Assembly: GCA_903840385.1 (NCBI GenBank) | Contig: CAIMFT010000158.1 | Location: forward strand, 1 to 64,000 | Direction: 5' to 3' | Source of the DNA: an uncultured Holophagaceae bacterium | GTDB lineage: Bacteria; Acidobacteriota; Holophagae; Holophagales; Holophagaceae | Length of the DNA: 64,000 nt | In this document: positions 21,157 through 30,427 of the stretch, piece by piece | How positions within the stretch are numbered: position 1 is the stretch's first letter | Layout: every line of letters begins with the position of its first letter | Notes under the pieces: generated by a model | Database searches by the model: none | What the model saw: the letters and a program-made list of their open reading frames with translations, nothing else | What the model was told of the DNA's origin: nothing | Translations under genes and position numbers: made by a program

Positions 21157-23112
21157 TTAGGCGGGCTGCGGCGCAGGGCCGCCGTCGAGTTGGGGTTCTG
21201 GCGGCTGGCCCAGGTAGGCCTCCACCACCTTGGGGTGGCGCTTGACCTCTTCCGGTGTGCCCTCGGCGATGATCCTGCCGCCGTCCAGCACCGTCACCAT
21301 GTCACAGAGCTCGCTGACCACATCCATGTGGTGCTCGATGAGGATGATCGAGACGCCCCGCTGGTGGATCTTCTGGATGATGGCGATCTGCTGGAGCATG
21401 TCCGGATGGGCCAGGCCGGCGGCGGGCTCGTCAAGGATGAGCAGGTCAGGCTTGCGGGCCAGGGCCCGGGCGATCTCGAGGAAGCGCTGGGCGCCGTAGG
21501 TGAGGTCCTTGGCCTTGGTGAGGGCCTGGTCGCGCAGACCGATGAGCTCCAGGAGGGCCAGGGCTTCGGCCTGGGCCCGGCGCTCCTCGCCCCTGGCCAA
21601 GCCGAAGAGCACCATGGGCAGGGAGCTCTGGTAGACACCCTTGAGGGCCACCAGGATGTTCTCCATGGCCGTGAGCTCACCGAAGAGCTGGAGGTTCTGG
21701 AAGGTGCGGGCCACCCCGGCCTGGGCCACCCGGAAGAGGCTGCCGGAGGGCAGCACCACGCCACGCAGGGCGATGGTGCCGTCGGTGGGGGTGTAGAGCC
21801 CGGAGATCACATTCACGACGGTGCTCTTGCCGGAGCCGTTGGGGCCGATGAGGCCGTGGATGCTGCCGGAGCGGACCGTCATGGTGAGGCCATCCACGGC
21901 CTTCACGCCCCCGAAGTAGCGCTTGAGGTCGTCGATGACGAGCAGGGGGGTGCCATCCGAAGGCCGCAGGGGCAGGACCGCATCGATGTCGGCGGGCTCG
22001 GGCAGGGGGGCATGGGGCACGCGGAAGAGCTTGGCCAGGAAGATGGCCAGGAAGCCCATGAGGCCCTCGGGCAGGCCCACCACGACGGAGAAGAGCATCA
22101 GGGAGAAGATGGCCTTGCGCCAGTCTTCGGTGTTTGGCACGAAGAGCCCACCCACCACGAGGATGCCCATGGCCACCACCGGTGCGAGGGCCTGGAAGGG
22201 CCGGGTGGTCTTCTTGTAGAGCCCCTGCAGGCCCGCCGCCAGGGCCGCTGCGAAGCCCAGGCCGGAGAAGACCTGGAAGAGCAGGCGGTTCGAGAGCAGG
22301 TTGGGCAACAGGACGATGACCGAGGCACCGACAAAGGCACCCCAGAGGCTCTTGCGGCCCCCCAGCACCACGCCCAGCAGCAGGATGATCATCAGGTCGT
22401 AGGTGAAGCTCTGGGGCTGGAGGTACTGGAAGTTGAAGGCATAGAGGCCACCGGCCAGGCCGCCCAGGCCAGAGCCCAGGGCGAAGGCCGCCACCTTGTG
22501 CCGGTATGTCCCCACACCCATGGCGTCCGTGGCGATGGGGCTGTCCCGCAGGGCCTCGAAGGCCCGCCCCCACTGAGAGGCCAGCAGGTTCCGCATGAGC
22601 ATCCACACCACGGCCAGGAGCGCCATGCAGAGCCAGTAGAAGAGGGGCGGCGTCAGGACCTGGCCGAAGATGGGAGGACGGTTCAAGCTGAGGCCCTGGG
22701 CACCGCCGGTGAGTCCTTCCAGTTCGTTCAGTGCCGTGGTGCTGAGGGCGGAGAAGCTGAGGGTGGCCAGGGCGAACTGAGGCCCTTCCAGGCGCAGGGC
22801 AGGGAGGGCCAGCAGGCCACCCAGCAGCAGGCCAACGGCCAGGGCCGCAAGGAGGGCGGGGGCCATGCCCAGGCCCAGCTTGGTGACCACGAGGCCGGCC
22901 GTGTAGGCGCCCAGGCCGAGGAAGGCGACATGGGCGAGGTTCACCTGGCCCAGGTAGCCCACGGTGACATCCAGCCCGATGAGGAGGATGCCGTAGATGG
23001 CCAGCAGCGTGAGCAGGCCCAGGGCGTAGGGGTTCACCACCCACAGGGGGATCATGGCCAGGAGGCCAAAGACCACAAGCTCGGCACCGCGGAGGAGGAG
23101 GATGCGCTTCAT
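21157..23112 (-). CDS. livMG: Fused ABC permease and ATPase (LivM-LivG)
   Basis: A 651-residue fusion. Residues about 1-365 are the LivM permease, with multiple membrane helices and the coupling motif around WGRAFEALRDSPIATDAMGV (EAA-like loop). Residues about 390-640 are the LivG ATPase (Walker A GPNGSGKST at about 423-431, signature LTYGAQRFLEIARALARKPD, Walker B LLILDEPAAGLAHPD). LivM normally is about 300-430 residues and LivG about 255; the sum fits a simple fusion. The reading frame is uninterrupted, with no frameshift sign. It is the middle of the liv operon and is required for transport by the same complex. Confidence 0.93.
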   Translation of the reverse strand: MKRILLLRGAELVVFGLLAMIPLWVVNPYALGLLTLLAIYGILLIGLDVTVGYLGQVNLAHVAFLGLGAYTAGLVVTKLGLGMAPALLAALAVGLLLGGLLALPALRLEGPQFALATLSFSALSTTALNELEGLTGGAQGLSLNRPPIFGQVLTPPLFYWLCMALLAVVWMLMRNLLASQWGRAFEALRDSPIATDAMGVGTYRHKVAAFALGSGLGGLAGGLYAFNFQYLQPQSFTYDLMIILLLGVVLGGRKSLWGAFVGASVIVLLPNLLSNRLLFQVFSGLGFAAALAAGLQGLYKKTTRPFQALAPVVAMGILVVGGLFVPNTEDWRKAIFSLMLFSVVVGLPEGLMGFLAIFLAKLFRVPHAPLPEPADIDAVLPLRPSDGTPLLVIDDLKRYFGGVKAVDGLTMTVRSGSIHGLIGPNGSGKSTVVNVISGLYTPTDGTIALRGVVLPSGSLFRVAQAGVARTFQNLQLFGELTAMENILVALKGVYQSSLPMVLFGLARGEERRAQAEALALLELIGLRDQALTKAKDLTYGAQRFLEIARALARKPDLLILDEPAAGLAHPDMLQQIAIIQKIHQRGVSIILIEHHMDVVSELCDMVTVLDGGRIIAEGTPEEVKRHPKVVEAYLGQPPEPQLDGGPAPQPA

Positions 23113-23122
23113 CGACGTCTCC

Positions 23123-24025
23123 TCACACTTTCCGGATCGTGGCTTTGCCGAACACGCCCGTGGGCCGCAGGGCCAGGGCGAGGATCAGCAGGACCAGGCC
23201 AGGTGCTTCGCGCCAGCCGCTACCCAGGTAGAAGCTCGCCAGGCTCTCCAGGGCCCCCAGGAACATGCCCACGAGGACCACGCCGAAGCCCGAGTCCAGG
23301 CCCGCCACAACGGCCACGGAGAACGCCTTGAGGATGATGGCCGAGGCCATGGTGGGACCCACGGTGGTGATGGGGGAGACCAGGATGCCGGCCAGGGCTG
23401 CCACCGAGCCGGACAGGCCATAGGACAGCATGACCGTACGAGTGGCGCTGATGCCCATGAGCTCAGCGGCATCGCGGTCGGCAGACACCGCCTCGAAGGC
23501 CTTGCCCAGCAGGGTCTTGCGCTTGAGCAGCTCGATGAGACCCATGATGCCGAGGACGCCAACGGCTACGGCCACCTCTCGGGGACCAATGGCAAGACCC
23601 AGCACATGGAAGGGCTCTTCCGGAATCGGAGTGGGGAAGGGGCGGTCATCCCGACCCCAGATGTTTTCGGCCGCCGAGAAGAAGAACAGGCCGAGGATGA
23701 TGCTGAGCAGGATCCAGCCTTCGCTCTTCTGCTCCAGGGCGAGCCGCACGCCGGCCCGCTCCACCACGAGGCCCATGATGGCCCCGAAGATCAGCCCGCC
23801 GGGGACCATCAACCCATAGGAAAGGCCCAGGCCCCAGTGCTGGGAGAGGCCCAGGTTAGTGAGGGTCAGGCTGAAGAACGCCGACACCATGACCAGCTCG
23901 CCCTGGCCGAAGTTGATGCTCTTGCTGGTGGCGTAGGTGAGCTGGAAGCCGTAGGCAATGAGGGCGTAGACCAGCCCCATCAGCGCGCCGCTGATGGCCA
24001 TCTGTCCAATGATCGCTGCGTTCAT
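23123..24025 (-). CDS. livH: ABC transporter permease LivH
   Basis: A 300-residue integral membrane permease with LivH hallmarks: ALMGLVYALIAYGFQLTYATSKSINFGQGELVM at the start, KRKTLLGKAFEAVSADRDAAELMGI as the coupling loop, and SGSVAALAGILVSPITTVGPTMA. It forms the transmembrane channel together with the LivM half of the next gene. The start at 24025 was chosen because the conserved N-terminus begins there; the upstream extension is a frame artefact. Gap to livMG is ten bases, and 70 bases separate it from the binding-protein gene. Confidence 0.92.
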   Translation of the reverse strand: MNAAIIGQMAISGALMGLVYALIAYGFQLTYATSKSINFGQGELVMVSAFFSLTLTNLGLSQHWGLGLSYGLMVPGGLIFGAIMGLVVERAGVRLALEQKSEGWILLSIILGLFFFSAAENIWGRDDRPFPTPIPEEPFHVLGLAIGPREVAVAVGVLGIMGLIELLKRKTLLGKAFEAVSADRDAAELMGISATRTVMLSYGLSGSVAALAGILVSPITTVGPTMASAIILKAFSVAVVAGLDSGFGVVLVGMFLGALESLASFYLGSGWREAPGLVLLILALALRPTGVFGKATIRKV

Positions 24026-24095
24026 AACAGGCCCATTTCTGGAAGCAGAGGAAAATCCGGGGGGCCGAAGCCCCCCGGATCGGCGAGTGCGGGAC

Positions 24096-25343
24096 CTACT
24101 TCTTCTTGGTCTTGGCAGGGGTCGCCGTGGTGGCCGACTTGATGAGGCGGGCGCGGTCGGCATCGTTACCGAACACCACCTTGCCGTCCTTGACCATGCC
24201 CATGACCGTCTGCTCGCGGCGGAAGGCCTCGTGAGTTGTCACGTCCGCGGGATCCCACTTGGTGAAGGGGTGGTTCCAGGTGGCGATGACACCCTTCACT
24301 GGCTCCTTCAGGTCTTCCAGGGCTTCCTTGATCTTCTTGGTGTCCGTGCTGCCGGCCTGCTTGATGGCGGCGGCCATGAGGTAGACGCTGTCGTAGCCCT
24401 GGGCAGCGGCCACGGGGGAGGGGATGCGGTCCACCTTGTAGGTCTTGTGGTAGCCATCGATGAAGGCCTTGGCCTTGGGGGTGATGGGCTCTTCAATGAA
24501 GGTCTGGGGCATGAGGGTGCCGTTGCCGTTCTTGCCGGCGTTGTCGATGAAGTTGGACATGGAGAGCGTCCAGCCGCCGATGAGGGGAGCCTTGATGCCG
24601 ATCTTGGCCATGCCATTGGAGACGGCGGCCAGCTCAGGGCCGATGCCCCAGATCAGGATCGCCTGGGCGCCGGCCGACTTGGCCCGCAGCAGCTGGGCGG
24701 TCATGTCCTTGTCGCCGATGTTGAACTTCTCCTGGGCCACCACCTCGAGCTTGTTGCCCTGCTTCTTGATCTGGTCCAGCATGTCGTCGCGGCCGGAGAC
24801 GCCGTAGTTGGTGGAGTCGAAGACCACGGCCACCTTGGTGAACTTGCGGTTGATGGCTTCCTCGACCACCATGGCCGCCTGGATGCCGTCATGGGCGGCG
24901 AAGCGGAAGATGGAGAGATCCTTGACGCCGGCCTTGCTCCACTGGGTCATGGAGGCGGAGCCTGCGGCGGGGCAGATGATCTTGGTGACGCCCTTTTCCA
25001 TCAGGTGCTTGTCGCCGGCCATGCAGACGCCGGTGTTCACGGTGCCAATGACGCCGGAGAGGTCGCTCATGGCGGCCAGCTCCTGGGCGATGAGGGCGCC
25101 GCGCTCGTTCTTGGCCTCGTCATCGCGCTCGATGATCTCGATCTTCATCTTCTTGGCGCCCACCTGGATGCCACCCGCCGCATTGATCTCGGCAATGGCG
25201 AGCTTGGAGCCGTCCCGAGCGGACACGCCCATGGGCGCGGAGCCGCCGCTGAAGGGGCCGGTGAGGGCGATCTTGACGGTGTCGGCTGCGCTCAGGCCAC
25301 TGGCGGCCAGCAGCATCATGGCGACTGCGGTTTGTCTGATCAT
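24096..25343 (-). CDS. livJ: Periplasmic substrate-binding protein of the Liv-type transporter
   Basis: A 415-residue Peripla_BP_6 family protein. A signal peptide (MIRQTAVAMMLLAASGLSAA) is followed by the mature start DTVKIALTGPFSGGSAPMG, the canonical LivJ/LivK-type strand, and two Rossmann-like lobes (INAAGGIQVGAKKMKIEI; VVFDSTNYGVSGRDDML). A Lys-rich tail (PAKTKKK) ends the protein. It would capture a branched-chain amino acid or a related ligand and deliver it to LivH-LivMG-LivF encoded downstream. Exact ligand cannot be told from sequence. A strong GGAGG ribosome site lies just before the ATG. Confidence 0.92.
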   Translation of the reverse strand: MIRQTAVAMMLLAASGLSAADTVKIALTGPFSGGSAPMGVSARDGSKLAIAEINAAGGIQVGAKKMKIEIIERDDEAKNERGALIAQELAAMSDLSGVIGTVNTGVCMAGDKHLMEKGVTKIICPAAGSASMTQWSKAGVKDLSIFRFAAHDGIQAAMVVEEAINRKFTKVAVVFDSTNYGVSGRDDMLDQIKKQGNKLEVVAQEKFNIGDKDMTAQLLRAKSAGAQAILIWGIGPELAAVSNGMAKIGIKAPLIGGWTLSMSNFIDNAGKNGNGTLMPQTFIEEPITPKAKAFIDGYHKTYKVDRIPSPVAAAQGYDSVYLMAAAIKQAGSTDTKKIKEALEDLKEPVKGVIATWNHPFTKWDPADVTTHEAFRREQTVMGMVKDGKVVFGNDADRARLIKSATTATPAKTKKK

Positions 25344-25430
25344 GGTTCCTCCTTGGAGGCGGAAGGTGGAAGGGGACAGTTGGGCGCAAGCATAGCCTCC
25401 CCTGGGGTTGCCGGGAAGGCTAGGGATTCA

Positions 25431-26474
25431 CTACGAAGGGGTGATTTGCTCCAGGCGGGTGATCACCCAACCCAGCAGGTCACTGCCACCCAGGACCGAC
25501 TGCTCCGCCACCCAGAGCGGCAGGTTCAGAACTGCCGCGTGGGCGGGGCCGAGTTTTACGGAGTCCTTCGCCGTGCAGACTAGCCATTCTGCGCCCTCGG
25601 CCTGGGCGCGATACTGGAAGCGGCGGAGGTCCACAGTGGACGGCGCCCGGTGATCCGGCAGGCTGTGGGTGCCCACCCAGGCCTGGCCAGCCAGGAGCAG
25701 GTCTGCATAAAAAGCTTCCGGGTGACCCAGGCCGCACCAGGCGAAGGCCGGTCCGGCCTCGGGCAGGGGCAGGGGGGCCACCTCGCCAGAGGGCCACCGT
25801 CGGAGGCCGCCCAGGGCAAAGTCGATCCAGAAGATGGGGCCACCGGAGCCAACCTTTTCCCACCAGGCCAGGACGGCCGCGCGGTCCTCCACGCGGGCCG
25901 CCCGGGTCACCACCAGGGCGTGGGCGCGGCGGGCGCTGGTCTGGGGCTCCCGCAGGTCCCCGAGGGGCAGCATGTGGCCGTCTCCCCAGAGCCGGACGCC
26001 ATCCAGGAGCAGCAGGTCCAGGTCCCGGTGGAGGGCCCGGTGCTGGAAGCCATCGTCCAGCAACAGGGTGCGCAGACCCGGTCGCTGGGCCAGGGCCCTC
26101 AGGGCTGCTGCATGGCGCTGCCGTCCCACCACGACCCGCTCAGGGCCCAGGGCGCGGGCCAGCAGGAGGGGCTCGTCCCCCGTCAGGCTGGGGTCCGAGT
26201 CCGGCTCGACACTCATGGGATCCACCGGCCTCCGGCCACCATAGCCCCGGGACAGGACGGCATTGGACCACCCGGCGGCCTCCAGGCCCTGGGCCAGGAA
26301 GAGCGTGAGGGGTGTCTTGCCTGTGCCACCAGCGCTGAGGTTGCCCAGAGAGACCACGGGCACCGCCGCCCGGGTGGCCCGGCTGGGGTGGGCATCGAAG
26401 CTCCAGTTCCGGGCGCGCACCACGGCCCCATAGAGGGGAGCCAGGGGCGCGGCCATTAGGCGCAGAATGGACAT
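25431..26474 (-). CDS. lpxK: Tetraacyldisaccharide 4'-kinase LpxK
   Basis: A 347-residue lipid A biosynthesis kinase with a P-loop in LSAGGTGKTPLTLFLA, the LpxK-specific LLLDDGFQHRALHRDLDLLL (catalytic Asp of DDGFQH), and LVCTAKDSVKL near the C-terminus. It phosphorylates the 4' position of the lipid A disaccharide at the inner membrane, showing that the host makes lipid A and has an outer membrane. It stands alone on the minus strand, divergent from the fRMsr gene. Length matches the family (about 330-350). Confidence 0.95.
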   Translation of the reverse strand: MSILRLMAAPLAPLYGAVVRARNWSFDAHPSRATRAAVPVVSLGNLSAGGTGKTPLTLFLAQGLEAAGWSNAVLSRGYGGRRPVDPMSVEPDSDPSLTGDEPLLLARALGPERVVVGRQRHAAALRALAQRPGLRTLLLDDGFQHRALHRDLDLLLLDGVRLWGDGHMLPLGDLREPQTSARRAHALVVTRAARVEDRAAVLAWWEKVGSGGPIFWIDFALGGLRRWPSGEVAPLPLPEAGPAFAWCGLGHPEAFYADLLLAGQAWVGTHSLPDHRAPSTVDLRRFQYRAQAEGAEWLVCTAKDSVKLGPAHAAVLNLPLWVAEQSVLGGSDLLGWVITRLEQITPS

Positions 26475-26551
26475 GGACTAGAGTGTCCAACCAAATCCCG
26501 ACGAGGTCACGAGGGGTTTTGATTGAACACCCTTGCTGTACCGGAGGAACC

Positions 26552-27073
26552 ATGAGCGAAGGCATCCTGCTGCCCAAGGTGGTCCGGGGCACCTTGCTGC
26601 CAGAGGCGGCCCGGGTGGCTCGGCTGCGGGAGGCCCTGCCCCAGATCGAGGCCGCCGTGGCGGGCGAGACGGATGTCGTGGCTGTGGAGGCCACCCTGGC
26701 CTGCCTGCTGTGGGAGGCCCTCCCTCAGGCCAACTGGTGCGGCTTCTACCGCCGCGTGGGTGATCGGATGCTGGCAGTGGGACCCTACCAGGGCGGCATG
26801 GGTTGCCTGCGCATCTCCTACGAGCGGGGCGTGTGCGGGGCCTGCGCTCGTTCCGGAGAGACCCAGCGGGTGCCTGACGTTCACGCCTTCCCGGGGCACA
26901 TCGCTTGCGATGGGGCCACTCGGAGCGAGCTGGTGCTGCCCCTGCGGCTGGCGGGCGAGGTGGTCGGCGTGCTCGACCTGGACAGCCCCCACCTCGACGG
27001 CTTCTCGGAAGCAGAGGCCAGGATCCTGGAGGAGCTGCTGCTCCGGGCCTTCGCCCGGGTTGCCAGCGTCTGA
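26552..27073 (+). CDS. msrC: Free methionine-(R)-sulfoxide reductase (GAF domain)
   Basis: A 173-residue single-GAF enzyme of the fRMsr family. Visible signatures are NWCGFYRR, GPYQGGMGCLRISYERGVCGACA and DVHAFPGHIACDGATRSELVLPL. The three cysteines at the expected places (MGCLRI, GVCGAC, HIACD) form the redox centre. It reduces free methionine-R-sulfoxide with thioredoxin as donor in the cytosol. The start at 26552 follows GGAGGA (26543-26548); an upstream in-frame start lacks a ribosome site. The next gene, a cNMP/FHA protein, follows in the same direction after 53 bases, so a small operon is possible. Confidence 0.93.
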   Translation: MSEGILLPKVVRGTLLPEAARVARLREALPQIEAAVAGETDVVAVEATLACLLWEALPQANWCGFYRRVGDRMLAVGPYQGGMGCLRISYERGVCGACARSGETQRVPDVHAFPGHIACDGATRSELVLPLRLAGEVVGVLDLDSPHLDGFSEAEARILEELLLRAFARVASV

Positions 27074-27126
27074 GATCCCCGCAGGCTTGGGGCATGGGGT
27101 AACCTAGGGGCCACCCCGGGACGTCC

Positions 27127-27849
27127 ATGGCTGAACCCAGCTTCATCGAGCAGAGCAAGCTGCGCTTTCGAGAAGGCGAAGTGGTGTTCCGCAAGAACGA
27201 GATGGCCCAGCAGATGTATGTCATCCTCTCGGGCCGCGTGCGGCTCTATGTCTCAGAGGAGCCCAAGGGCGATTGGGTTGAGGAGCTGACCAAGGGTGAC
27301 TTCTTCGGCGAGGCCAGCCTGCTGGAGGCGCTGCCGCGGCAGCACACCGCCATCGCCCTGGAGGACTCGGACCTCATCGCCATCAACCGGGGGACCTTTC
27401 TCCGCATGATCCGGCAGAGCCCGGAAGTCGCCGTGAAGATGATGCAGCGCCTGGTCCAGCGGCACCGGGAGCTGGGCGAGCGGGTGGAGGCCCTGGATGC
27501 CACCCGGCCCGCCAAGGCCACCAACGGTCCGGTGGCCAACCTCGTGTCCGTGTTGAGTGGCAATCCCTTTCCGATCCTGTCCCACGGCTCCCTCGTCGGT
27601 CGCTTCGATCCCGCCACCGGCGTGCACCCGGACATCGACCTCACGGAGGAGGACCACAACCTCAGCGTGTCCCGGCGCCATGCCCGCATTCTCTGTGAGC
27701 ACGGGCTCTACTTCCTGCTGGAGGAACCCGGCGTGGCCAACGGCACCTTCGTGCGCGGCGAGCGCATCCTGCCGGGCGAGCCCCGCGAGCTCAAGCATGG
27801 CGACCGGGTCGGCTTCGGGATGGTGGTGCTGTTCTTCGAAAAGACCTAA
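27127..27849 (+). CDS. Cyclic-nucleotide-binding domain fused to FHA domain
   Basis: A 240-residue signalling protein. Residues about 10-120 are a CRP-like cyclic-nucleotide-binding fold (EVVFRKNEMAQQMYVILSGRVRLY, phosphate-binding cassette GDFFGEASLLEALPRQHTA). Residues about 145-240 are a forkhead-associated domain (SLVGRFDP, NLSVSRRHARI, NGTFVRGERI), which usually binds phosphothreonine. There is no DNA-binding helix, so it is not a CRP-type transcription factor; it more likely passes a second-messenger signal to a phosphoprotein partner. No Ser/Thr kinase gene is present nearby. It is followed closely by two small genes of unknown function. Confidence 0.9.
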   Translation: MAEPSFIEQSKLRFREGEVVFRKNEMAQQMYVILSGRVRLYVSEEPKGDWVEELTKGDFFGEASLLEALPRQHTAIALEDSDLIAINRGTFLRMIRQSPEVAVKMMQRLVQRHRELGERVEALDATRPAKATNGPVANLVSVLSGNPFPILSHGSLVGRFDPATGVHPDIDLTEEDHNLSVSRRHARILCEHGLYFLLEEPGVANGTFVRGERILPGEPRELKHGDRVGFGMVVLFFEKT

Positions 27850-27884
27850 CCTTGCGTGGGCTGGGCCCAGGCGGGGAGGAGACC

Positions 27885-28112
27885 ATGGGAACCGATCTGC
27901 GCGTGGAAGTGTGGCGGGATGAGCTGGGGATCATCCGGGAGATCGTCCAGTTCGGGCTGGATGAGATCGGCGGCTCCTGCATCATCCGAGAGCGCAACAC
28001 CCTGGATGCCCTCGACGGCGATGGCTATGAGGGCGATGAGGTCGTGGCCCGCTTCGGGGACCTGGAAGCGGCCCGGGACTTCCTCCTGGACGAAGGCTTC
28101 GAGCCCCTCTGA
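27885..28112 (+). CDS. Small hypothetical protein
   Basis: A 75-residue acidic protein starting at ATG 27885, preceded by GGGGAGGA (27873-27880). The sequence shows a beta-strand start (TDLRVEVWRDELGII) and a central LDALDGDGYEGDEVVARF, then a helix. No family was recognised. The good ribosome-binding site, compact placement between two coding genes (35 bases after the FHA gene) and GC-skewed third positions support it as a real gene. Function unknown. Confidence 0.65.
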   Translation: MGTDLRVEVWRDELGIIREIVQFGLDEIGGSCIIRERNTLDALDGDGYEGDEVVARFGDLEAARDFLLDEGFEPL

Positions 28113-28148
28113 GGGGTCCCCCATCCCATACGACCCTGGAGGCTCCTG

Positions 28149-28598
28149 ATGCATTCCCTCTTCGTTCCCGCCGATCGGGAGGCCTTGGCCCTGCGCCTGG
28201 CTTCCCTCCAACCGGACACGGCCCGCCGCTGGGGCACCATGGACCCCGCCCAGATGCTGCTGCACTGTGCCCTGGCTCTGGAGGTGGCCACGGGCGACCG
28301 CCCGGCCCAGCAGACCTTCCTGGGCAAGCTCTTCACGCCCTTCATCCGGAGCCTGGTGCTGGGCGACAAGCCATTCAAGAAAAAGGTGCCGACAGACCCT
28401 GGCTTCGTGGCCTCCGGCGCCCGGGATTTCGAGGTGGAACGCACCCGCTTTGCCACGATCCTCGACCGCTTTGTCCGCCGGGGTCCCGAGCAGGCGGCCC
28501 AGGCCACCCACCCCTTCTTTGGCCGCCTCAGCGGCGAAGAGTGGGGCCGCCTGGGCTACAAGCACCTTGATCATCATTTGCGGCAGTTTGGGCTTTAG
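28149..28598 (+). CDS. DUF1569-family protein (DinB-like four-helix bundle)
   Basis: A 149-residue protein with the DUF1569 pattern: LQPDTARRWGTMDPAQMLLHCALALEVATG at the start, KLFTPFIRSLVLGDKPFKKKVPTDPGF in the middle, and HPFFGRLSGEEWGRLGYKHLDHHLRQFGL at the end. The three His positions (MLLHC, KHLDHH) match the DinB/YfiT metal-binding bundle. Enzymatic role unknown; thiol-dependent transfer is one possibility known for related folds. It is preceded by a weak GGAGG-type site and followed by a strong terminator. Confidence 0.85.
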   Translation: MHSLFVPADREALALRLASLQPDTARRWGTMDPAQMLLHCALALEVATGDRPAQQTFLGKLFTPFIRSLVLGDKPFKKKVPTDPGFVASGARDFEVERTRFATILDRFVRRGPEQAAQATHPFFGRLSGEEWGRLGYKHLDHHLRQFGL

Positions 28599-28610
28599 GT
28601 CTGTCCTCTG

Positions 28611-28654
28611 CTCCAAAACAATGGCCCGGCAGTCGCCGGGCCATTGTTTTGGAG
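28611..28654. terminator. Bidirectional terminator with 20-bp perfect stem
   Basis: CTCCAAAACAATGGCCCGGC pairs perfectly with its complement around an AGTC loop, between the convergent DUF1569 gene and etfA. The T-rich ATTGTTTT arm makes it active in either direction. Confidence 0.9.
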
Positions 28655-28667
28655 ATGGGAAGAATCC

Positions 28668-29639
28668 TTAGTTGGAACCGATGCCCATCCCTTGGGCGGA
28701 CTTGGTGAGCTCGGGGACGACTTCGAAGAGGTCGCCGACGATCCCATAGTCCGCCAGCTTGAAGATGGGGGCCTCGGGGTCCTTGTTGATGGCGACGATG
28801 AACTTCGAGCCGCTCATGCCAGCGATGTGCTGGATGGCGCCGCTGATGCCGCAGGCGATGTAGAGGGTGGGGCTGACGACCTTGCCAGTCTGGCCCACCT
28901 GCATGCTGTGGGGCAGGCCCCAGCCCGCATCCACGGCGGCCCGGGAGGCACCCACCACGCCGCCGATGGCGTCGGCCAGGGCTTCGAGCAGGCCAAAGTT
29001 GGCACCGTCCTTCATGCCGCGGCCACCGCTGACGATGATGTTGGCTTCACTGAGGTCCACCTTGCCGGACGCCTTGGCGAGGATCTCCTTGACCACGGAC
29101 TTGAAGCCGCCAGCAGGCGCGGCGACAGCTTCAGCCGCACCGGCACCGGCCTTCTCGGCCAGGGGGAAGACGTTGGGTCGGGTGGTGGCCACCTGAACCG
29201 CACTGGCGAAGCTGGTGGTGGCGAAGGCCTTGCCGGCATAGACCGGGCGCACGGCCTGGAGCTTGCCGCCGACCATGGCCAGACCGGTCACGTCGGAGGC
29301 ATAGCCAGCACCCAGGCGGGCGGCGGCGCGGGGGGCCACATCCTTGCCCACGGCCGTGGCGGCCGCCAGCAGGACGGTGGCGCCCTTGGCCTGGACGGTG
29401 TCGGCCAGGACCTGGGCGAAGCCATCGCTGGAGTAGGAGGCCAGGGAGGCGCCCTCGGCGCAGTAGATCACGTCGGCACCGTACTTGGCGGCATCGGCGG
29501 AGCCCGCGCAGGAGGCTCCTGCGAAGATCGCGCCGAGCTTCAGCCCGGCGGCGTCGGCCAAGCGGCGGCCTTCGCTGAGGGCCTCCGCGCTGGGCTTGCG
29601 GATCGTGCCTTCTTTGAGCTCACAGAATACGAGAATCAT
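28668..29639 (-). CDS. etfA: Electron transfer flavoprotein, alpha subunit
   Basis: A 323-residue EtfA. The C-terminal FAD domain is clear: [67 protein letters not shown] and [14 protein letters not shown]. It forms a heterodimer with EtfB and passes electrons from acyl-CoA or other dehydrogenases to ETF:quinone oxidoreductase. It lies 38 bases after etfB in the same operon. No fix-type ferredoxin fusion or bifurcating partner is seen next to it. Confidence 0.96.
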   Translation of the reverse strand: MILVFCELKEGTIRKPSAEALSEGRRLADAAGLKLGAIFAGASCAGSADAAKYGADVIYCAEGASLASYSSDGFAQVLADTVQAKGATVLLAAATAVGKDVAPRAAARLGAGYASDVTGLAMVGGKLQAVRPVYAGKAFATTSFASAVQVATTRPNVFPLAEKAGAGAAEAVAAPAGGFKSVVKEILAKASGKVDLSEANIIVSGGRGMKDGANFGLLEALADAIGGVVGASRAAVDAGWGLPHSMQVGQTGKVVSPTLYIACGISGAIQHIAGMSGSKFIVAINKDPEAPIFKLADYGIVGDLFEVVPELTKSAQGMGIGSN

Positions 29640-29677
29640 GGGGTTTCCTTATCAGTCGGAGGTTCGCTGGAGGGGAG

Positions 29678-30427
29678 CTAGAAGACCTTGGCTTCGTCCT
29701 TGAGGGCCTGGAGCAGGGCTGCGGCCTGGGCCGGGGCCTCGCCCTCGAGGCGGCGCCCGGCGGCGCGCTCCGGAGGCAGGGCCAGGGTGGTGACGCAGGA
29801 ACCGGCGGTGGTCGGAGCCGCATCGGCTTCCTCGATGGTCTTCTTCTTGGCGGCCATGATGCCCTTGAGGCTGGCGTAGCGGGGCTCGTTCAGGCCCTTC
29901 TGGGCGGTGATCACGGCGGGCAGGGCGCCTTCCACCACTTCGCTGCCACCCTCGACCTCGCGCTCGGCCCGGAAGGTGCCATCACCCAGCTCGAGCTTCA
30001 CCACCACATTGGCCTGGGCCACGTTGAGCAGCTCCGCCAGCATGGGGCCCATGGCGGCATTGTCCCCGCCCAGTCCCTTGTTGCCGCAGAGGAACAGGTC
30101 AAAGCCCTTGTCCTTGGCATAGGCGGCGATCATCTGAGCCACCGCATAGGCGTCGCCCTGGCCATCGCCCTTGAGAAGCACCGCCGAGTCGGCGCCGAGG
30201 GCGAGGGCGTTCTTCAGCACATCGCGGGCGGCCTCGCCGCCCACGGTCAGGGCAACGACTTCAGCGCCCTTGCCCTCCTTGATGCGGATGGCCTCTTCCA
30301 GTGCGTATTCGTCGTAGGGGCTGATGATCCACTTCACATCAGCAGGATCGAGGGAACAGCCGTCGGCGGCGACCTTGATCCGGGACTCGGTGTCGGGGAC
30401 CTGCTTGATGGCGACGAGGATCTTCAT
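29678..30427 (-). CDS. etfB: Electron transfer flavoprotein, beta subunit
   Basis: A 249-residue EtfB with MKILVAIKQVPDTESRIKV, ISPYDEYALEEAIRIKEG, LGADSAVLL and the AMP-binding GLGGDNAAMGPMLAELL. It binds AMP and forms the ETF heterodimer with the product of the next gene. Start set at 30427, where the conserved MKILVAIKQ begins after GGGAG; the longer frame upstream is not conserved. First gene of the etfBA operon, with a 186-base spacer to divergent murG. Confidence 0.95.
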   Translation of the reverse strand: MKILVAIKQVPDTESRIKVAADGCSLDPADVKWIISPYDEYALEEAIRIKEGKGAEVVALTVGGEAARDVLKNALALGADSAVLLKGDGQGDAYAVAQMIAAYAKDKGFDLFLCGNKGLGGDNAAMGPMLAELLNVAQANVVVKLELGDGTFRAEREVEGGSEVVEGALPAVITAQKGLNEPRYASLKGIMAAKKKTIEEADAAPTTAGSCVTTLALPPERAAGRRLEGEAPAQAAALLQALKDEAKVF

